This document shows, piece after piece, positions 1-6,715 of a stretch of 64,000 bases of DNA (position 1 is its first letter; every line of letters begins with the position of its first letter). Made by a program: the position numbers and the translations under genes. Location: the NCBI GenBank assembly GCA_021648755.1, contig JAKISG010000007.1:1-64000 (forward strand), given 5' to 3'. The notes beneath the pieces were generated by a model. That model saw only the letters and a list, made by a program, of their open reading frames with translations. It had not been told where the DNA came from and did not search any database. This DNA comes from Flavobacteriaceae bacterium. GTDB taxonomy: Bacteria > Bacteroidota > Bacteroidia > Flavobacteriales > Flavobacteriaceae.

Positions 1-41
1 TATTATCAAAACTATGCTCTAAACCTAAGCAATGTAAGTAT

Positions 42-181
42 ATACCAAATTAACTTTGTAACACCGTATTATATCGTTTATTTTTCACAATATCTTCGAT
101 AAAATATTTTACCATAGCAAAGGCTATCTTGCAAAAAACAATTCAATATAATAACACGGCATTACAAAGTTAAATTGGTAT
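42..181. mobile_element. MITE-like palindromic element
   Basis: The two ends are inverted repeats: 42-61 (ATACCAAATTAACTTTGTAA) and 162-181 (TTACAAAGTTAAATTGGTAT) match with one mismatch. The similarity continues inward through CACCGTATTATAT on the left and ATATAATAACACGGCA on the right, so the whole 140 bp reads as one long imperfect palindrome with a central ATAGC/GGCTAT turn near 115-126. It has no credible coding capacity. This is the form of a miniature inverted-repeat transposable element, or of a long non-coding hairpin. The transposase family is not identifiable, and no clear target-site duplication was seen. A degraded relative appears to lie at 57426-57541. Confidence 0.6.
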
Positions 182-297
182 GCTCGTGTATGGCAGTGCT
201 GTCTCTTTTACCACCAAATAGTACGGCAGATGAGGTGTTAAAAATTATTCTTATATATTTACTTATTGTAAAACCAGTTATTTATTTTTTAAAGTAT

Positions 298-702
298 TTA
301 TTCTCTTATTATTATTTTAACATCAAAAATCTTATTATAAAAAACAGTATCTTTAGATTTGCAATTTGAGTAGATTAATTTACCATCTTTTCTCCAATAT
401 AAATTAGTTTTTAAGTCAATGCCTTTTTTAATATTATTCTTATTTGATAATACTTTATATCTATTTTTATCACTAATATGAGAACCATAATTAGAAGCAC
501 AATAAAATTCAATAATCACTTTATCTTCTAATATTAATATTTCTGATTTTCCTTCTTCAAAAGAATATATGTCGGTTTTCTTAATACTTGGAATATTTAT
601 TTTAATTATTTTTTGACCACAAGTAAATATCTTTTCAGTTATCATTTGACTTTTACAAGAAGTAACTCTCATTAATAATGAGATAAGGATTAAAATTTTC
701 AT
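298..702 (-). CDS. Small lipoprotein, candidate immunity protein for the adjacent effector
   Basis: This 134-residue protein begins with a lipoprotein signal peptide (MKILILISLLMRVTSC, lipobox VTSC, lipidated Cys16), so it should sit in the periplasm or on a membrane face. I chose the ATG at 702 over the one at 723 because it gives a normal signal peptide and leaves a 1-bp gap after the upstream gene instead of a 20-bp overlap. No known domain is recognised; the rest is lysine-rich and beta-like, with cysteines at about residues 22, 63 and 111. Position directly behind an Hcp-fused peptidase gene is the usual place for a cognate immunity gene. Immunity function is inference from context only. 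Confidence 0.6.
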   Translation of the reverse strand: MKILILISLLMRVTSCKSQMITEKIFTCGQKIIKINIPSIKKTDIYSFEEGKSEILILEDKVIIEFYCASNYGSHISDKNRYKVLSNKNNIKKGIDLKTNLYWRKDGKLIYSNCKSKDTVFYNKIFDVKIIIRE

Positions 703-703
703 A

Positions 704-2101
704 TTATTTATTATTTTTATCATAATTTTTTCTTGATTCCTTTTTAGATTCAGACACCTCTTTAGGTGTTGTACGAGTAATTATTATTTCTTCATTCCTA
801 TCTGTACTTAATATAGTATCGTGATTTGGGTTTATAGTACTACCATGATTTTTTTTTAAGTCAAAAAGGTAAGCATGTGCTATTTCATGACCTGTTGTTT
901 CCGCCTGCTGTTTGTCACTTTCTTGGTTACTTACAACTATATTTGTATTTTCATCTATTGATATTGTTTTTTCAGTTGTAGAGTTATCATTATACAATGT
1001 AACCCCTCTTCCTTTTTCTTCTCCATTTATAGGAAAACCGTCAAAGCCATATGTAACTATCTCATCACTTACATCTGATTCTATCGCATGATAATGATTT
1101 GCTGAAGAGATAACATATCTATCTTTAGAATTGGTAAGATGTAATAATCGTTGAAAGTTTCCTGAATTATTAAACTCTAATTTTCCTTGTAATAATAATG
1201 TTGTGTCCAATTTTCCTTTACTATCAAATTTAACATATTTTTGACTACCTACAGGAAGGTGATTTTTTACATTTTTTTGCGCTTGTTTCCCCACTACTAT
1301 AACTGATTTCCTAAACGGTATGAGTTTTAAAACTTCTTTATCTCCTATTTTTTTGCTTTGCCCTTTATAGGTAACTTCGGCTGTTAGATAGTCGTATTCT
1401 TGTTGTTTACCATCTTCCCAAACTCGTTCTATTAAAAAGGGTGCTACCGTTACCATACCGTTTTCATTTACAGCTTCGGTAAAGGTAAGTTCTGACTTTC
1501 CTTTTTCAAAATCATTACCTGCTTCTATTTTTATAACAATGGTTGCTGTACCGCCAATAGCATCTCTTATTTCTATTTGCATACCTACCTGTTCATCATA
1601 AGGTATGGCTTTTGTGTTTTTGTTGGTTTTTGGGTCTAGCCAAGTTATTTTTGAAATTTGTGGCTCTTTATCTTGGTGTACTTTGGTTGGTTTTGCCGTG
1701 TTTGTTAAATTGGTTTTTTTCCAAGTTTTAGCAAACATTAAAGCACCGTTATGTTTAAGGTAGGCTGGTGATATGGTAAAGTGCTCTTTTACTGGCTGAT
1801 TGCCTATTGCGCTATAACTCACACTATATTTTATAAAACAAGCATCTCCTAATAAAACAAAAATACTTTTACTTATACCGTCTCTAGAGAGAAGTTCTAA
1901 AATACTATTTTGCATTTGGTTAGCCATAAGCGTTAAATCCAAAATGGTAGTGCTACCTGTGGCCTCTATAACAAAATAATATTCGCCACCTCTAAATGCT
2001 GTTGATGGTCTGTTTGAAGCATCTACTCCTTGACTATACGCAACGTGATAAGAAAGTACCTTAAACTTTTCTTCACCAACATGTAATATGGCTATAAACA
2101 T
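704..2101 (-). CDS. Hcp/TssD-domain protein fused to a C-terminal HExxH metallopeptidase domain (putative T6SS effector)
   Basis: Residues 1-130 resemble the Bacteroidota T6SS tube protein TssD: an opening like FIAILHVGEEKFKVLSYHVA, the RPSTAFRGGEYYFVIEAT strand pair, and an ISPAYLKHNGALMFAKTW ending. Residues about 145-265 form an Ig-like linker of the kind seen in T6SS and PAAR-linked proteins (ITWLDPKTNKNT... start). Residues about 285-465 contain GHEIAHA at 404-410 (HExxH zinc motif His405/Glu406/His409) and a downstream NEEIIITRT at 436-444, an arrangement resembling the M91/NleD-type effector peptidases. The tube domain would load the toxin into the T6SS(iii) needle. No other T6SS gene is in the window, so this is an orphan effector island. 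A possible -7 box (TACATTTG, minus strand) is at 2150-2157. The TssD match is from memory of the family and the M91 assignment is tentative. Confidence 0.72.
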   Translation of the reverse strand: MFIAILHVGEEKFKVLSYHVAYSQGVDASNRPSTAFRGGEYYFVIEATGSTTILDLTLMANQMQNSILELLSRDGISKSIFVLLGDACFIKYSVSYSAIGNQPVKEHFTISPAYLKHNGALMFAKTWKKTNLTNTAKPTKVHQDKEPQISKITWLDPKTNKNTKAIPYDEQVGMQIEIRDAIGGTATIVIKIEAGNDFEKGKSELTFTEAVNENGMVTVAPFLIERVWEDGKQQEYDYLTAEVTYKGQSKKIGDKEVLKLIPFRKSVIVVGKQAQKNVKNHLPVGSQKYVKFDSKGKLDTTLLLQGKLEFNNSGNFQRLLHLTNSKDRYVISSANHYHAIESDVSDEIVTYGFDGFPINGEEKGRGVTLYNDNSTTEKTISIDENTNIVVSNQESDKQQAETTGHEIAHAYLFDLKKNHGSTINPNHDTILSTDRNEEIIITRTTPKEVSESKKESRKNYDKNNK

Positions 2102-2415
2102 AAGTTTGTGTTTTTTTAGTTAATATTTTATTTTTTAAAAATTGCTTTGCAAATGTAGTTAATTTAATATACTTTATAATCTGGGATGTCTATTTTTGAT
2201 GTAACGATTTTTTATAGCACATAAATTTATATATTTGAATTATAGCAAAAAAAAGTATGACAATGAATTTTTAAGGTTATGAAAGTAGCACTGTTAAAAC
2301 GATTAAATAAAAGTTTAGAAGAGTTAACTGAAATAAATAGGTTATTCTGCTAAAGTTATATTAATTTTGAAGCGTGAATTGTTTTTAAATCAACTGTAAA
2401 AAATTTAAATAAACT
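2102..2415. other. Intergenic region with divergent promoters and a possible micro-ORF
   Basis: These 314 bp separate the divergent effector and patatin genes. On the minus strand TACATTTG at 2150-2157 suits the effector gene. On the plus strand TATATTTG at 2230-2237 and TAATTTTG at 2362-2369 both fit the Bacteroidota -7 box, the second being the better placed for the patatin gene. A 24-codon plus-strand ORF at 2279-2353 (MKVALLKRLNKSLEELTEIN and four more residues) would encode a short amphipathic helix; nothing else supports it as a gene. Confidence 0.4.
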
Positions 2416-4653
2416 ATGAAGAAAATTATGTTAATTTTCTTTCTTTTTTCCCTAATTTTTGGTTTTTCACAAGAAAAACCAAAAGAAAACCTATTGCCAA
2501 AAAAACTAAAAAAAGATTTAAAAGTTGGCTTAGTACTCTCTGGTGGAGGCGCAAAAGGATTTGCACATATCGGCGTATTAAATATTTTAGAAGAACTAGG
2601 TGTTAGAATAGATTATGTTGGCGGTACAAGTGCTGGTGCTATGATTGGTGCAATGTATGCTTCTGGTTATAGAGCAAAAGAAATAGATTCAATTATCAGG
2701 TCCTATGATTTTAATGAACTCATTAAAGATGAGATCCCAAGAAAACTATTTTCACTCTATCAAAAAGAAAACTCTGAGAAATACGCATTAGAATTACCCT
2801 TTAAAAATTGGAAAATAGGCTTACCCATTGCTTTATCAAAAGGACAAAATTTTTTAAACGAATTAACCAAACTAACCAAACATGTTCATGATATAGATGA
2901 CTTTAAAAAACTACCAATTCCGTTTTATTGTGTGGCAACAGACATAGAAACAGGCGAAAAAGTAATTTTAGAAAAAGGATTTTTACCTTTAGCTATAAAA
3001 GCAAGCGGTGCATTTCCCACCTTATTTGAACCTGTTAATATTGATGGTAAGCTTTTAGTAGATGGTGGCATTGTAAATAATTTTCCGATAGATATTATGT
3101 ATAAAAAAGAGGTAGATGTAATTATTGGTATTGACGTACAAGATAAGTTAGGTCAACGAGAAAACTTAGACTCTGCACCAAAAATTGTAATGCAAATAAT
3201 AAGTTTTCAAATGTATGATGATGCAGATGAACAAAGAAATAATACAGACATCTATATGCATCCAGATGTTTCAGAATACAGTGTATTTTCTTTTGATAAA
3301 GTTGATGGTCTAATTAATGAAGGAGAAAAAATTGCACTAAAAAAAAGAGAATTTTTAGAAGCAATAGTATTGCAACAAATAAAAAAAGAAACTAATAATT
3401 TAACGAGTGTTTTACAAAAAGAAAATAAAATCCATATTGAAGAAATTAAAATAAGAGGTAATGAAAATTATACTACAGATTACGTACTTTCAAAACTAAA
3501 CATAAAAGGAGACTCTATTACCTATGATCAGTTTAACCAATCTATAAAAAGTTTATCTGCTACAAAGAATTTTAAAACCATAAATTACCATTTTACCATT
3601 TTACCAAATAAAAAAAGGGCAATTGAGTTTGATTTAAAAGAAAACGATATTCCAAACACGATACACCTTTCTGCACATTACGATGATTTATACAAAACAG
3701 GAATATTAATAAATTATACCTCAAAACATGCATTGATAAATAATGATATTTTTTCTTTAGATATTGTACTTGGTGATAATTTAAGATATAATATAGACTA
3801 TATTATTAATAATGGTTTCTCTTGGGAGTTTGGTATTAAATCAAGATATAACAGTTTTAAAAGAAACTTTATAATCGATAGAAAAAACACCGCATCAATA
3901 TTTAGCAATAACCAACAATTAAAATATAATGAGATATCAAACCAAGTATATTTTCAATCTAAATTCAAAGAAAAAGCAGGATTAAAAATAGGTGCTGAAC
4001 ATAAAAATTTAACTATTTTTACAGAAAATGCGATTACAAACAGGAAAGATTTTTTTGATAACCGAAATTATTTTAACCTTTTTAGTGAATTGATTTTAGA
4101 TACCTACGATGCCAAATACTTTACGAAAAAAGGATGGTATTTTAATGCAAATTACAAACTATACTTTAGTGCTTCACGTTTTATAAGTCAAGATTTTAGG
4201 ACTTTTCCAGTTAACGCCTTTTCACAATTCAGAAGTAATATAGGTTATACAACAACTTTTTTTGATAAATTAACTACTCAAATTACTAGCGATATTGGAC
4301 TAACAATTGGAACTAGTGAACCTGTTTTCGATTATTTTATTGGCGGAAACAATGAAAATTTTACCCATAATTTTGTGCCTTTTTACGGCTATGATGTTGC
4401 TGCTATTAGTAATTCAAATTTTATAAAATCAACAGTTACCTTAAGATATGAATTGTTCACTAAAAACTATATTTCTATTATAGGAAATGCAGCAATAGCA
4501 GAAAGTACAAATACGTTAAATTCAAGTATTTTAACTGGCTATGCTGTTGGTTACGGTATAAAATCTATCATTGGTCCAATAGAATTAAAATACGCAAGAA
4601 CACCAGATAACAATTTGGACTATTGGTATTTTAACATTGGTTTTTGGTTTTAA
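2416..4653 (+). CDS. Patatin-like phospholipase with POTRA and BamA/Omp85-type barrel
   Basis: A signal peptide (residues 1-19, ending GFSQE) is followed by a patatin domain (about 35-310): oxyanion loop GGGAKGFAHIG at 43-53, nucleophile motif GGTSAG with Ser72, and the catalytic Asp in DGG at 216-218. A single POTRA-like unit spans about 338-410 and the remainder (about 411-745) is a 12-16 strand beta-barrel ending in aromatic FWF. The layout matches patatin-barrel proteins related to PlpD (type Vd secretion) and is common in Bacteroidota. It probably hydrolyses phospholipids at or across the outer membrane. The barrel may display or export the lipase domain; the substrate is unknown. Confidence 0.9.
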   Translation: MKKIMLIFFLFSLIFGFSQEKPKENLLPKKLKKDLKVGLVLSGGGAKGFAHIGVLNILEELGVRIDYVGGTSAGAMIGAMYASGYRAKEIDSIIRSYDFNELIKDEIPRKLFSLYQKENSEKYALELPFKNWKIGLPIALSKGQNFLNELTKLTKHVHDIDDFKKLPIPFYCVATDIETGEKVILEKGFLPLAIKASGAFPTLFEPVNIDGKLLVDGGIVNNFPIDIMYKKEVDVIIGIDVQDKLGQRENLDSAPKIVMQIISFQMYDDADEQRNNTDIYMHPDVSEYSVFSFDKVDGLINEGEKIALKKREFLEAIVLQQIKKETNNLTSVLQKENKIHIEEIKIRGNENYTTDYVLSKLNIKGDSITYDQFNQSIKSLSATKNFKTINYHFTILPNKKRAIEFDLKENDIPNTIHLSAHYDDLYKTGILINYTSKHALINNDIFSLDIVLGDNLRYNIDYIINNGFSWEFGIKSRYNSFKRNFIIDRKNTASIFSNNQQLKYNEISNQVYFQSKFKEKAGLKIGAEHKNLTIFTENAITNRKDFFDNRNYFNLFSELILDTYDAKYFTKKGWYFNANYKLYFSASRFISQDFRTFPVNAFSQFRSNIGYTTTFFDKLTTQITSDIGLTIGTSEPVFDYFIGGNNENFTHNFVPFYGYDVAAISNSNFIKSTVTLRYELFTKNYISIIGNAAIAESTNTLNSSILTGYAVGYGIKSIIGPIELKYARTPDNNLDYWYFNIGFWF

Positions 4654-4718
4654 AAAATAAGATTGTTAAAATTATTTTTAAGTAAAAATTAATATTTTTA
4701 AACTAACTTTTAAATCCA

Positions 4719-4726
4719 TATATTTG
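4719..4726 (+). promoter_or_regulatory. -7 box of the ricT-gldH transcript
   Basis: TATATTTG matches the Bacteroidota sigma-A -7 consensus TAnnTTTG. It lies about 80 bp before ricT and no other good box is seen in the gap. The -33 element is not obvious. Confidence 0.4.
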
Positions 4727-4805
4727 TAAATTATTCTAGTTGATAACCATAGAAAATGACAAAATGAATTAAAAGACTATCAATTAACAAATTAAACTAC
4801 AAAAC

Positions 4806-6089
4806 ATGAGTTGTACGACTTGTACCACAGATAAAACGGGAATACCAAAAGGATGTAAAAGTAACGGCACTTGTGCCTCAGGAGGCTGTGATAAATTATC
4901 GGTTTACGATTGGCTTAGTAATATGACCTTACCAGGATATCAAAAAAAATTTGATCATATCGAAGTTCGTTTTAAAAACGGAAGAAAAGCATTTTTTAAA
5001 AACGAACCTAACCTATCTATTAGTATTGGTGATATTGTAGCAGTTGAATGTAAATCAGGTCATGATATTGGTGATGTTTCACTTACAGGCGAACTGGTAA
5101 AGGTTCAAATGAATAAAAAGAAAGTAAAAATAGGCAATGAAAACATTTTTAAAATTTACCGAAAGGCATCACAAAAAGATATTGATATTTGGCAAGAAGC
5201 TAGAAATAAAGAGCAAGAAGTACAGCGAAAATCAAGATTGATTGTTTCTCGCTTAGGTTTAAAAATGAAATTAAGCGATATTGAATTTCAAGGAGATGGC
5301 AAAAAAGCAACTTTTTTTTATACTGCTGATGAACGTGTAGATTTTAGATTATTAATTCGAGAATTGGCAACTACATTTAATATCAAAATTGAAATGAAAC
5401 AAGTTGGCTTACGTCAAGAAGCAGCAAGGCTTGGCGGAATTGGTTCTTGTGGTAGAGAATTATGTTGCTCTACTTGGTTAACCGATTTTAGATCTGTAAG
5501 TACTAGTGCAGCTCGCTATCAACAACTCTCTTTAAACCCGCTAAAATTATCAGGGCAATGTGGTAAATTAAAATGCTGTTTAAACTATGAATTAGATTCG
5601 TATATGGATGCTTTAAAAGAATTTCCAAATACAGACATATGGTTACAAACCAAACAAGGAACAGCCATGTTTCAAAAAATGGATATTTTTAATGGTTTTA
5701 TTTGGTATGTTTATAAAGAAAACCCTATGAAATGGCATCAATTAACAGTTGCACAAGCAAATGAGATAATTGAACAAAATAAAAAAGGTGAAAAACCATA
5801 TAATTTAGAAGAATATTCAAATGAATTAGTTTTAGATGAACCACAAAAGAATATATTTGAAAACGTTGTTGGTCTAGACAGTTTAACACGATTTGACAAG
5901 CCAAAACGCAGTAAAAGGCGTAACAATAAAAACAGAAATCGTAAAAATAATACTACTAATAAACAGACTAATCAAAAAAAACCTCGAAATACAGAAGTAA
6001 ATCAGAAGAAAAAGAACCCAAACCAAAACAAAAACAAGAAAAATCAAAATTTACAAAATAAAAACACTAGAAATCAAAGTAAAAAATAG
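4806..6089 (+). CDS. ricT: PSP1-domain protein, RicT/YaaT family
   Basis: The PSP1 core carries the family signature GIGSCGRELCCSTWL followed by LSGQCGKLKCCLNYE, the cysteines that bind Fe-S clusters in Bacillus RicT. There RicT acts with RicA and RicF to direct mRNA processing by RNase Y. The protein adds an N-terminal cysteine cluster (Cys3, 6, 17, 23, 28) and, from about residue 366, a 60-residue Lys/Asn/Gln-rich basic tail that looks disordered and could bind RNA. gldH follows after 9 bp, an arrangement recurrent in flavobacteria. No RicA/RicF partner is in the window, so the role in this phylum is inferred. Confidence 0.9.
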   Translation: MSCTTCTTDKTGIPKGCKSNGTCASGGCDKLSVYDWLSNMTLPGYQKKFDHIEVRFKNGRKAFFKNEPNLSISIGDIVAVECKSGHDIGDVSLTGELVKVQMNKKKVKIGNENIFKIYRKASQKDIDIWQEARNKEQEVQRKSRLIVSRLGLKMKLSDIEFQGDGKKATFFYTADERVDFRLLIRELATTFNIKIEMKQVGLRQEAARLGGIGSCGRELCCSTWLTDFRSVSTSAARYQQLSLNPLKLSGQCGKLKCCLNYELDSYMDALKEFPNTDIWLQTKQGTAMFQKMDIFNGFIWYVYKENPMKWHQLTVAQANEIIEQNKKGEKPYNLEEYSNELVLDEPQKNIFENVVGLDSLTRFDKPKRSKRRNNKNRNRKNNTTNKQTNQKKPRNTEVNQKKKNPNQNKNKKNQNLQNKNTRNQSKK

Positions 6090-6098
6090 CTTATTAAT

Positions 6099-6584
6099 AT
6101 GCTTAAACAAATTATCTTAATTGTAATTTCAATACTTTTTATATCTTGTACTAATAATACAATTTTTACTAAATACAAAGGTATAGAGAATAATAAATGG
6201 CATAAAGATTCTATAATCAGTTTTAACTATAACACAACAGACACTATATCTAAAAATATAGTTTATATAAACTTAAGAAATGATAAAAACTATGCCTTTA
6301 ATAACTTGTTTTTAATTACTACTGTAGAATTTCCTAATAAAACAAAAATTATAGACACTTTAGAATACGAAATGGCAGATGTAAAAGGACATTTTTTAGG
6401 AACAGGGTTTACCGATTTAAAAGAAAACAAATTAGTATATAAAACAAACATAAGATTTCCTATTGTAGGCGAATATCAATTCTCTGTACAACATGCAATG
6501 CGAAAAATAAGCGAAGAGAACGGTATTGATTTCTTAAACGGAATTACAGATGTCGGAATTGAAATTGAACATATTAACAAATAA
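6099..6584 (+). CDS. gldH: Gliding motility lipoprotein GldH
   Basis: The 161-residue protein has a lipoprotein signal (lipobox FISC, Cys17) and the features of GldH: the KWHKDSIISF segment, YINLRNDKNYAFNNLFLI, and IDTLEYEMAD, then a C-terminal QHAMRK...GITDVGIEIE. GldH is needed for flavobacterial gliding and is tied to the GldK-N/SprA type IX secretion apparatus. It is cotranscribed with ricT (9-bp gap). The T9SS-dependent protein at 21939-23648 agrees with an active system. Confidence 0.93.
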   Translation: MLKQIILIVISILFISCTNNTIFTKYKGIENNKWHKDSIISFNYNTTDTISKNIVYINLRNDKNYAFNNLFLITTVEFPNKTKIIDTLEYEMADVKGHFLGTGFTDLKENKLVYKTNIRFPIVGEYQFSVQHAMRKISEENGIDFLNGITDVGIEIEHINK

Positions 6585-6715
6585 GAATGATTTATTTATA
6601 TAAATAGACTTAACACCCTTTAAACTAAATATTTAAAATCAACACATTTTATTTTTTAAAGAATAGAACCTTAATTTTACACTTTTGATATAAAATCAAA
6701 ATTAAAAATAAAAAT

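Noticed and set aside
175..369. 64-codon plus-strand ORF at the left edge
   Set aside because: It starts in the right arm of the MITE-like palindrome, runs antisense into the immunity gene and shows no domain or leader signal.
298..2101. A full T6SS gene cluster
   Set aside because: Only the Hcp-fused protein and its partner are seen; no sheath, baseplate or ATPase gene is in the window.
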